DNA from: Rhipicephalus microplus
Taxonomy: Eukaryota > Arthropoda > Arachnida > Ixodida > Ixodidae
Assembly: GCF_043290135.1 (NCBI RefSeq)
Contig: NW_027464602.1
Coordinates: 124,001-188,000, forward strand
Direction: 5' to 3'
DNA: 64,000 bases
Shown here: positions 55,934-64,000 of the stretch, piece by piece
Layout: each line of letters opens with the position of its first letter
Numbering within the stretch: position 1 is the stretch's first letter
Notes under the pieces: generated by a model
Database searches by the model: none
What the model saw: the letters and a program-made list of their open reading frames with translations, nothing else
What the model was told of the DNA's origin: nothing
Program-made: the position numbers and the translations under genes

Positions 55934-56891
55934 AGTCGTGCTCTTCTCTCACCACCATCAGAACATATCTTCAAAGCTATCAGCGCAAAGAAAAAAGCAA
56001 CACACCACTCCAGGAGGGCTCGAAACTCCAACCTTTCGGTTAACAGCCGATCGCGCTAGCCAATGGCACCACGGAGACAGTCCTGCTCCACTCTTACCAC
56101 CATTAGAACATATCTTCAAAGCTATCAGCCCAAAGAAAAAAAAGCGCCGCCCCACCAACGGGTGGGCTCGAACCTCCAAATTTCCGGTTAACAGCCGATC
56201 ACGCTAGCCAATTGCGCCACGGAGACAGTCCTGCTCCACTCTCACCACCATCAGAACATATCTTCAAAGCTATCAGCCCAAAGAAAAAAAAGCGCCGCAC
56301 CACCACCGGGTGGGCTCGAGCCTCCAACTTTTCGGTTAACAGCCGATCACGCTAGCCAATTGCGCCACGGAGACAGTCCTGCTCTATTCTCACCACCATC
56401 AGAACATATATTCAAAGCTATCAGCCCACAGAAAAAAAAGCGCCGCACCACCACCGGGTGGGCTCGAACCTCCAACTTTTCGGTTAACAGCCGATCACGC
56501 TAGCCAATTGCGCCACGGAGACCGTCCTGCTTCACTCTCACCACCATCATAACATATCTTCAAAGCTATCAGCCCAAAGAAAATAAAGCGCCGCACCACC
56601 ACCGGGTGGGCTCAAACTACCAACTTTTCTGTTAACAGCCGATCACGCTAGCGAATTGCGCCACGGAGACAGTCCTGCTCCACTCTCACCACCATCAGAA
56701 CATATATTCAAAGCTATCAGCCCAAAGAAAAAAAGTGCCGCACCACCATTTTGTGGGCTCGAACCTCCAACTTTTCGGTTAACAGCCGATCACGCTAGCC
56801 AATTGCGCCACGGAGACAGTCCTGCTTCACTCTCACCACCACCATAACATATCTTCAAAGCTATCAGCCCAAAGAATAAAAAGCGCCGCAC

Positions 56892-56965
56892 CACCACCGG
56901 GTGGGCTCGAAACTCCAACCTTTCGGTTAACTGCCGATCGCGCTAGCCAATGGCGCCACGGAGAC
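56892..56965 (-). tRNA. tRNA-Asn-like unit just downstream of retrotransposon copy 2
   Basis: Duplicate of the unit at 46191-46264 within the 10,701 bp offset duplication. It has the same A33 loop and the same 6 bp spacing to the element's 3' tail. Confidence 0.6.
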
Positions 56966-57304
56966 AGTCCTTCTTTCTTTCTTTCTTTATTTTACCCTCA
57001 GGGCTTTACAGCATTGTAGAGGGGAGGGGCAAAAAGCAAAACATACACTTAATAAGTCAGCCAACGCACAAAAAGTACAAAAGATTCAATAGGAAAACGA
57101 GCAAAAGCGAAACGGGCAAAAGCACAACAAACAAAAAAGAGGCAAAAGCGAAACGGGCAAAAAGCAAAACATACACGTAAGAAGCCAGCCAACGCACAAA
57201 AGGTGCAAAAGATTCAATAATAAGAAAACGACAAAAAAATGCGGTGTGAAATACAAGTTACGAATACAATGAGGTACTATCGCGTGCGCGACATGTAATG
57301 CATT

Positions 57305-60100
57305 TTACATGGAAGATGTCAAGGCCTGACGGAACGCGTCAGGTTCAGTAATACTGGCGGATGATGTTGACAGAAGATTCCAGTCGCGACATGTGTTAGG
57401 AAGGAAAGACTGGGAAAAGGTGACGGTGTTACTTCGAGGGATATGCACTTTGTGGAGGTGATCTATGCGGGATGATATGAAAGATGCAGCCTGCAATAAG
57501 CGCGATTTTAGAACGTGATTGTGATAGTATATTTTTTGGAACGCGCAAAGGCGAGCGATTTTTCTGCGCATGACAAGTGGAGGGAGATTAAGCCTGACCT
57601 TCATGGCAGTTACACTAGATGTTCGATTATAGCTGCAAAGAATGAAACGTGACGATCGGTTTTGGATTGCCTCTAATTTGTTAACGAGTGTTATATGGCC
57701 GGGATCCCATACACATGCGGCGTACTCCAGTAGAGGACGGATGTAGGTGATGTACAGCTGTTTCTTTAAAAAAGTCGGCGCAACAGGAAAGTTTCGTTTT
57801 AAGTAACCGAGCATGCGATTAGACTTGGATGTGACGTGATTAATGTGGTCGGACCATGATAGCGAGTTAGTAATGTGAACACCAAGATACTTATAAGATC
57901 GGACATATTCAAGAGGGGTTGCGTTCAGGCTGTATGAATAGTTATCGATAGATGTGTGGTTACGTGAAACTCTCATTGCTTTACATTTAGAAATGTTAAG
58001 TTCCATTTTCCAAAGGTTACACCAATGTAAAATGTTATTTAGGTCTGATTGTAAGGTTTCGTTGTCGTTATGATCAGTAATTTTACGGTAAATGACACAA
58101 TTGTCAGCGAAGAGGCAAATAGGGGAGGATATGTTAGTAGGCAAGTCATTAATATAAATTAAAAATAGTAGTGGGCCTAAAACAGAACCTTGAGGTATGC
58201 CTGAACGCACGGGCACTTCAGAGGAATTAATATCGTTAGTACAAACAAACTGTGTGCGGTTAGAAAGAAATTCTTTTATCCAGTCAAGTAATAACGGGTC
58301 TATGCTCAAGCAATGTAATTTTAGTAGGAGCAGTTCATGGTTAACCTTGTCAAAAGCTTTGGCGAAATCTAGGAAAATACAATTAATAGTCGTACCTGAG
58401 TCAAGTGCAGCGTGGAGATCATTAGTAAATAGTATTAGTTGTGTTTCGCAAGAAAAACATTTGCGGAAACCATGCTGAGAGTTATGAAAGAAGTTATTTG
58501 ATTCCAAATGTTTAACGAGGTTTGAGTAAATTATATGCTCCATTAGTTTGCAAGGGACCGATGTGAGAGAAATAGGACGATAATTACGGGGGTTATGTCT
58601 TTCACCAGATTTATGGAGTGGGATCACCTTAGCGGTTTTCCAGTCTTTAGGTAGACAGTTATCTTGGAGCGATTTAGTAAAGAGGCAGCCTAAAATAATG
58701 GAACTGTATTCCTTAGTATTCTGAAGAAATTTAGAGTTAATTGAGTCAACTCCACATGACGATGATCGCTTTAGCTTATCAATTAGTGTCGCAATGCCGG
58801 TTGTATTAAAGGTAATGGGATCCATAGGAAGACAGTCAAGATTCTGTATGCATGGACGATTGTTAATGATGAAGTCGGAGAAAGAAGAAGCGAACGTTTC
58901 ATTCAGTAACGAAGCACAGTGATCTTTTGGGACTGGATTACCAAGTTCATCAACAAGGCAAATAGTTGAGTCCTCTTTCGGCTTAAATGTGTTCCAAAAC
59001 TGTTTTGGATTAGCTTGCAACAGTGCTGGTAGTGTGAAGTGAAAGAAATGGTGTTTGGCACTATTGAGAGCGTCATTGTAGGACTTAGCTGCCGTTTTAT
59101 AGACAGACCAGCGTTCGGCGCTTTGTAATCGTTTCGCGGCACGAAACAGCCGTGATTTTTTATTCGACAACCTTTTAAGGTGCCTAGAATACCAAGGTGC
59201 GTTAGAATTGCTGTATATAGTTCTTAGAGGGACATGTTGGGCTGTTAGTTCAGCAACCTTTACTTTGAATGACTGCCATAGTATTTCAACGGGTTTGTGA
59301 GAATAATCTAAAAGAAATTCATCGAGAAAAGAGCAGAGACTGGAGTTTATAGCTTCAAAGTCTGCTTTGCTGTAGTCTCTTATCTGTTTCAACTGTCTAC
59401 GTGGGTTTGGTGCAGGAAGGCTAATGGTAAAGTGAAGTATGTCATGATCGCTTAAGCCAGGGGTGTGTGTTACAGAAGAAGCGATATCAGGAACTGATGT
59501 TAGTATCAGGTCAAGTAATGACGCTGTGGTGGGCGTTACACGTGTTGGCCGAGTTACCAACTGAGACAGATTAAAGTCCAGGCATGCATGAATAAAAGCG
59601 ATAGCTTCCGCGGATGATGAAATGGAGGACAGGTAAGGTTCTGGCCACTGAATATGTGGAAAATTGAAATCACCAGCAAGAAAGACGGGCACAGCAGGAA
59701 ACTTGACAGTGATTTCATTCACCGAGTCATGAAACGCCTCAGAAAAACCACTGGCACAACTTGGAGGACGATAACAGGCACCAAAAATTATTTTCTTGAA
59801 GTTGATTGTTAGACAGCACCAAATTATTTCCAAGCTACTCACAGTTGAAATTAGGAAACTCTCGAAGGTTTCATTTACAGCAATCAAAACACCACCACCA
59901 ATCCTCTCGTCACGGTCACGTCGGTACACAACAAACTTTTTGTTGCAATAAAACAGCTCGTTGTTTTTTATTTCGTTTGACAACCAAGTTTCACTTAATA
60001 TAACAACATCTGCTTCCGAATCGTTGATTAGAGCACTGAGACTCTCTTTTTTATTACTAAGGCTTCGGATGTTGGTATACAGAACAGGTATAGGAAACAA
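57305..60100 (-). CDS. Retrotransposon ORF2: endonuclease + reverse transcriptase (copy 2), RT motif C = FADN
   Basis: A 931-codon frame counted from TTG, equivalent to copy 1. The endonuclease residues and RT motifs are as in copy 1. Asn667 is AAT at 58100-58102, again replacing the expected Asp of F/YADD. Differences from copy 1 are His597 and Ala871, neither in a recognised catalytic motif. There are no frameshifts or internal stops, which fits a very recent duplication. The frame is in phase with the ORF1 copy 2 TAG. Confidence 0.88.
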   Translation of the reverse strand: MFPIPVLYTNIRSLSNKKESLSALINDSEADVVILSETWLSNEIKNNELFYCNKKFVVYRRDRDERIGGGVLIAVNETFESFLISTVSSLEIIWCCLTINFKKIIFGACYRPPSCASGFSEAFHDSVNEITVKFPAVPVFLAGDFNFPHIQWPEPYLSSISSSAEAIAFIHACLDFNLSQLVTRPTRVTPTTASLLDLILTSVPDIASSVTHTPGLSDHDILHFTISLPAPNPRRQLKQIRDYSKADFEAINSSLCSFLDEFLLDYSHKPVEILWQSFKVKVAELTAQHVPLRTIYSNSNAPWYSRHLKRLSNKKSRLFRAAKRLQSAERWSVYKTAAKSYNDALNSAKHHFFHFTLPALLQANPKQFWNTFKPKEDSTICLVDELGNPVPKDHCASLLNETFASSFSDFIINNRPCIQNLDCLPMDPITFNTTGIATLIDKLKRSSSCGVDSINSKFLQNTKEYSSIILGCLFTKSLQDNCLPKDWKTAKVIPLHKSGERHNPRNYRPISLTSVPCKLMEHIIYSNLVKHLESNNFFHNSQHGFRKCFSCETQLILFTNDLHAALDSGTTINCIFLDFAKAFDKVNHELLLLKLHCLSIDPLLLDWIKEFLSNRTQFVCTNDINSSEVPVRSGIPQGSVLGPLLFLIYINDLPTNISSPICLFADNCVIYRKITDHNDNETLQSDLNNILHWCNLWKMELNISKCKAMRVSRNHTSIDNYSYSLNATPLEYVRSYKYLGVHITNSLSWSDHINHVTSKSNRMLGYLKRNFPVAPTFLKKQLYITYIRPLLEYAACVWDPGHITLVNKLEAIQNRSSRFILCSYNRTSSVTAMKVRLNLPPLVMRRKIARLCAFQKIYYHNHVLKSRLLQAASFISSRIDHLHKVHIPRSNTVTFSQSFLPNTCRDWNLLSTSSASITEPDAFRQALTSSM

Positions 60101-60124
60101 AACGGCACCACCCCTCGCGGTATC

Positions 60125-61447
60125 CTATTTTTTTGTGGCTTGCGTTCTACTAGAGCGCGTTAACCTAGGCGAGAGAGGGGCATTCTGACAAGAGCGGGAA
60201 GTTGACGTAGGCTTACACATATTGTCTGAAGGTACTTCGCGAACACGCTCATGCACACTGTCTTCGCCTGGATCGTAAATATAGCACTTACCACCTGCGA
60301 GAAGTTTGTTGTGGGTTAACTTAGTGGTTATGTTAAGCGTTTTGCTGAACTCGCTCAGTTTTTTCCGGGCAGTGCGCGTAGCGAGTGAATAGTCTTGCTT
60401 TATACTTAGTTCAGTTCCAGAAAGCAGAGAGCGCTTTGAGAAAACTAAATCTTTACTTTTGTCCGCAGCAAACTTAGCAATAATGGGTCTGTTACTCCCT
60501 GCTTTGTATCGTCCCAACCTATGGGCACGTACAATACTATCTGACGAAAGCTGCAGCTGTAGACTATCCGATGCAAGCGCGATAATTTTTGCTGATGATC
60601 GCTCCCAGTTTTCCAGAGGATCATCTGCAATGCCAAAGAATAGCAGGTTGTCCCGCCTAGAACGATCTTCAGCATCTTCAAGTCTAGCGCGCAATGTGGT
60701 TAGTTCTTTTTGCATTGTAGTTACACATTCACGTGTGCGGCAGACGTCTCCCTGAAATCCCTCGAAACAAGCTCTTTGTTGTTCCACTGACTGCAAGCGC
60801 TCATTAATGCCCGATACAGTGGACACCAAAGAAGTGTGGGCAGCTTTAAGGTCGTCTATTGCTTGCGCAATGTTGCTTTGGTTTGCCTCAATTCGAATGC
60901 ATCGAGCATTTGTTTCTTTCACCATTTTAAGTATTTCATCAGTAGGACCGGGATTTTGCTCGACGTCTCCGCACAACGCCAAAAACAAGGCACAGAAAGG
61001 TTCAAGCAGGACGCTGGGGCATGGAAGCACAACGACGAATCGGTTGTCCGATCGTAAAGATTTAAGAGGTGGTAATGAACTGCAACTAACCTGCGCAATG
61101 ATGAACAAGAAACGTGAGTGCCACATTTTGGTTGTGCGTCCATGCCCACTGGCGATAAGATCCGTTAGATGGGCTTTTAAAGGGTCCGGTAGGCGTGTTG
61201 TCGATGTTGCTGTGGCTGTGACACTCCGGGGAAAGGTGAACTGTGGGAAATTGTACATGGCATCGCTATCGGTCCTCAGCAACTGTGGTTGTGCGCCATG
61301 AATACACCAGCCAGGGGCGTTGCCTGAAGATCCCTTGTCGAAACCACCATCAGTCGAGTCCGTGGACGCGGCGCCGTCCGTGCAGTCGGCAAATCCAGCG
61401 AAACCAAGAAGCAGCGCAATGATGAACAAGAAACGTGAGTGCCACAT
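60125..61447 (-). CDS. Retrotransposon ORF1 protein with 2A-like motif (copy 2)
   Basis: 440 codons with the same layout as copy 1: leader repeat at 1-12 and 108-119, hydrophobic segment, 2A-like motif at 161-168, coiled-coil-like region, RRM-like domain and basic tail. The one difference seen is Leu at residue 12 (GCGCTG instead of GCGCAG), in the outer leader copy only. The stop is TAG at 60125-60127, in phase with ORF2. Confidence 0.85.
   Translation of the reverse strand: MWHSRFLFIIALLLGFAGFADCTDGAASTDSTDGGFDKGSSGNAPGWCIHGAQPQLLRTDSDAMYNFPQFTFPRSVTATATSTTRLPDPLKAHLTDLIASGHGRTTKMWHSRFLFIIAQVSCSSLPPLKSLRSDNRFVVVLPCPSVLLEPFCALFLALCGDVEQNPGPTDEILKMVKETNARCIRIEANQSNIAQAIDDLKAAHTSLVSTVSGINERLQSVEQQRACFEGFQGDVCRTRECVTTMQKELTTLRARLEDAEDRSRRDNLLFFGIADDPLENWERSSAKIIALASDSLQLQLSSDSIVRAHRLGRYKAGSNRPIIAKFAADKSKDLVFSKRSLLSGTELSIKQDYSLATRTARKKLSEFSKTLNITTKLTHNKLLAGGKCYIYDPGEDSVHERVREVPSDNMCKPTSTSRSCQNAPLSPRLTRSSRTQATKK
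60944..60967 (-). other. 2A-like ribosome-skipping motif DVEQNPGP (copy 2)
   Basis: Identical to the motif at 50243-50266, at residues 161-168 of ORF1 copy 2. Confidence 0.85.
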
Positions 61448-61471
61448 TTTGGCTGTGCGTCCATGCCCACT
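61411..61471 (-). repeat. Outer 60 bp 5' direct repeat (copy 2); inner copy at 61091-61150
   Basis: Equivalent of 50711-50770 and 50390-50449. The outer copy carries one extra mismatch (GCGCTG at its end). The inner copy keeps CAG|GTTAGT. Confidence 0.65.
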
Positions 61472-61474
61472 TGG

Positions 61475-64000
61475 CCTGCTCCACTCTTACCACCATTAGA
61501 ACATATCTTCAAAGCTATCTGCCCAAAGAAAAAAAAAGCGCCGCACCACCAACGGGTGGACTCGAACCTCCAACTTTCCGGTTAACAGCTGATCACGCGA
61601 GCCAATTGCGCCACGGAGACAGTCCTGCTCCACTCTCACCACCATCAGAACTTATCTTCAAAGCTATCAGCACAAAGAAAAAAAAAGCGCCCCAGCATCA
61701 CCGGGTGGGCTCGAACCTCCAACCTTTCGTTTAACAGCCGATTGCGCTAGCCAATTGCGCCACGAAGACAGTCCTGCTCCACTCTCACCACCATCAGAAC
61801 ATATCTTCAAAGCTATTACCGCAAAGAAAAAAGCAACACACCACTCCCGGAAGGGCTCGAAACTCCAACCTTTCGGTTAACAGCCGATCACGCTAGCCAA
61901 TTGCCCCACGGAGACAGTCGTGCTCCACTCTAACCACCGTCAGAACATTTCATCAGAGCTATCACCCCAAAGAAAAAAAAGCGCCGCACCACCACCGGTT
62001 GCGCTCGAACCTCCAACCTTTCGTTTAACAGCCGATCGCGCTAGCCAATTGCGCCACGAAGACAGTCCTGCTCCACTCTCACCACCATCAGAACATATCT
62101 TCAAAGCTATTACCGCAAAGAAAAAAGCAACACACCACTCCCGGAAGGGCTCGAAACTCCAACCTTTCGGTTAACAGCCGATCGCGCTAGCCCATTGCGC
62201 TACGGATGCAGTCTTGCTCGACTCTCACCATCATCAGAACTTATCTTCAAAGCTATCAGCGCAAGGAAAAAAAGCGCTGCACCACCACCAGGTGGGCTCG
62301 AACCTCCAACCTTTCGGTTAACAGCCGATCGCGCTAGCCCATTGCGCCACGGAGACAGTCTTGCTCCACTCTCACCACCATCAGAACATATCTTCAAAGC
62401 TATCAGCGCAAAGAAAAAAGCAACACACCACTCCCGGGAGGGCTCGAAACTCCAACCTTTCGGTCAACAGCCGATTGCGCTAGCCAATTGCGCCACGGAG
62501 ACAGTACTGCTCCACTCTCACCACCATCAGAACATATCTTCAAAGCTATCAGCCCAAAGAAAAAAAAGCGCCATACCACCACCGGGTGGGCTCGAACCTC
62601 CGACCTTTTGGTTAACAGCCCATCGCGCTAGCCAATTGCGCCATGGAGACAGTCCTGCACCACTCTCACCACCATCACAACATATCTTCAAAGCTATCAG
62701 CCCAAAGAAAAAAAAGCGCCGCACCACCACCGGGTGGGCTCGAACCTCCAACTTTTCGGTTAACAGCCGATCACGCTAGCCAATTGCGCCACGGAGACAG
62801 TCCTGCTTCACTCTCACCACCATCAGAACGTATCTTCAAAGCTATCAGCCCAAAGAAAAAAAAGCGCCGCACCACCACCGGGTGGGCTCGAACATCCAAC
62901 CTTTCGGTAAACAGCTGATCGCGCTAGCCAATTGCCCCACGGAGACAGTCGTGCTCCACTCTCACCACCGTCAGAACATTTCTTCAGAGCCATTACCGCA
63001 AAGAAAAAAGCAACACACCACTCCCGGGAGTGCTCGAAACTCCAACCTTTCGATTAACAGCCGATCGCGCTAGCCCATTGCGCTACGGATGCAGTCTTGC
63101 TCCACTCTTACCACAATTAGAACATATCTTCAAAGCTATCAGCCCAAAGAAAAAAAGCGCCGCACCACCAACGGGTGGGCTCGAACCTCCAAATTTCCGG
63201 TTAACAGCCGATCACGCTAGCCAATTGCGCCACGGGACAGTCCTGCTTCACTCTCACCACCATCAGAACATATCTTCAAAGCTATCAGCACAAAGAAAAA
63301 AAAGCGCCCCAGCATCACCGGGTGGGCTCGAACTTCCAACCTTTCGGTTACCAGCCGATCGCGCTAGCCAACTGCGCCAAGGAGACAGTCGTGCTCTTCT
63401 CTCACCACCATCAGAACATATCTTCAAAGCTATCAGCGCAAAGAAAAAAGCAACACACCATCCAGGAGGGCTCGAAACTCCAACCTTTCGGTTAACAGCC
63501 GATCGCGCTAGCCAATGGCACCACGGAGACAGTCCTGCTCCACTCTTACCACCATTAGAACATATCTTCAAAGCTATCAGCCCAAAGAAAAAAAAGCGCC
63601 GCACCACCAACGGGTGGGCTCGAACCTCCAAATTTCCGGTTAACAGCCGATCACGCTAGCCAATTGCGCCACGGAGACAGTCCTGCTCCACTCTCACCAC
63701 CATCAGAACATATCTTCAAAGCTATCAGCCCAAAGAAAAAAAAGCGCCGCACCACCACCGGGTGGGCTCGAACCTCCAACTTTTCGGTTAACGGCCGATC
63801 ACGCTAGCCAATTGCGCCACGGAGACAGTCCTGCTTCACTCTCACCACCATCAGAACATATCTTCAAAGCTATCAGCACAAAGAAAAAAAAGCGCCCCAG
63901 CATCACCGGGTGGGCTCGAACTTCCAACCTTTCGGTTACCAGCCGATCGCACTAGCCAACTGCGCCAAGGAGACAGTCGTGCTCTTCTCTCACCACCATC
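61475..64000 (-). repeat. Tandem array of tRNA-Asn-like units (array block 3, ~17 units, runs off the window)
   Basis: The same array continues to the window end. Units at about 63286-63380 and 63880-63975 are the GGU-anticodon subtype D with tcgtgctcttctctc in the spacer, a private mark shared with 55930-55950. The array is therefore longer than the window on the right, and also on the left, where position 1 lies inside a unit. Confidence 0.9.

Larger units (their letters stand above)
50774..56971 (-). repeat. Tandem array of tRNA-Asn-like units (array block 2, ~42 units)
   Basis: Continuation of the same array between the two retrotransposon copies, same orientation and period. It includes several subtypes with accaccacccggtggg or accaccagcgggtggg T-arm/acceptor junctions (for example 52317, 53054 and 53206) that are rare in the first 40 kb. 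It also includes gcccc-agcatcacc units and the GGU-anticodon unit at 55860-55933. No host gene seen. Confidence 0.9.
56972..61474 (-). mobile_element. Non-LTR retrotransposon (LINE), copy 2
   Basis: Near-identical duplicate of the element at 46271-50773, with the same junctions to the array, same tail and same 3 bp cct repeat at the ends. Coding differences from copy 1: ORF1 Gln12 to Leu, ORF2 Leu597 to His and Pro871 to Ala. The in-phase TAG and the FADN motif are shared, so both changes predate the duplication. Confidence 0.9.
55946..62969. repeat. 7.02 kb segmental duplication, copy 2
   Basis: Partner of 45245-52268 at a constant shift of 10,701 bp. Differences noticed include g/c at 46789 vs 57490, g/a at 47337 vs 58038, g/t at 47614 vs 58315, t/a at 50712 vs 61413, and c/t plus t/g in the array unit near 50890-50902 vs 61590-61603. 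At its right end the match stops at 52268/62969, where the second copy continues into a different subtype. Confidence 0.9.

Noticed and set aside
46271..61474. Two independent LINE insertions at the same target
   Set aside because: Flanking array sequence is duplicated with the elements at one constant shift, and both copies share the FADN and UAG changes, so a single insertion was copied.
45245..62969. Assembly artefact as the explanation of the 7 kb duplication
   Set aside because: Not excluded, but the copies have about ten distinct substitutions and different outer flanks, which favours a real duplication. Long reads would settle it.

Overview
The window is eukaryotic, very probably from an invertebrate animal and possibly a chelicerate such as a tick. 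That guess rests only on the look of the retrotransposon reverse transcriptase and on the absence of any bacterial gene organisation. There is no ordinary host protein-coding gene here.

About 55 kb (1-46270, 50774-56971 and 61475-64000) is one tandem array of a unit of about 147 bp. Each unit carries, on the minus strand, a 73-74 nt tRNA-Asn(GUU)-like sequence with an A box, a B box and a cloverleaf-like order of arms. A trailer of about 9 nt and an oligo-T tract (Pol III terminator-like) follow, then a conserved spacer of roughly 55 nt. I estimate about 370 units from length divided by period. Several unit subtypes exist, differing in T arm, acceptor 3' strand, anticodon loop and spacer. They are arranged in higher-order repeats of about 1.3, 1.8, 2.5, 3.7, 3.8, 5.1, 5.6 and 10.7 kb, which shows repeated segmental amplification. 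A minority of units have switched anticodon (UUU or GGU). All share an A27-A43 mismatch and imperfect T or acceptor stems, so they look like tRNA-derived satellite or pseudogene units rather than translation tRNAs.

Two near-identical 4.5 kb non-LTR retrotransposons (46271-50773 and 56972-61474, minus strand) interrupt the array. They are one insertion copied by a 7.02 kb segmental duplication (45245-52268 and 55946-62969), with about ten differences noticed and no indel. The element has ORF1 (coiled coil and RRM-like, with a 2A-like DVEQNPGP motif behind a hydrophobic leader) and ORF2 (APE-like endonuclease plus reverse transcriptase, CR1/L2/Jockey-like). Three points stand out. ORF2 is in the same frame as ORF1 across a single UAG, with no AUG before its endonuclease domain. 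The RT motif C reads FADN instead of F/YADD in both copies. The 5' end carries a 60 bp direct repeat that ends at a splice-donor-like site. The element lies 6 bp upstream of a tRNA-like unit, in the same orientation.

The many open frames across the array (up to 237 codons) are by-products of a period near 147 = 3 x 49 and are not annotated as genes.
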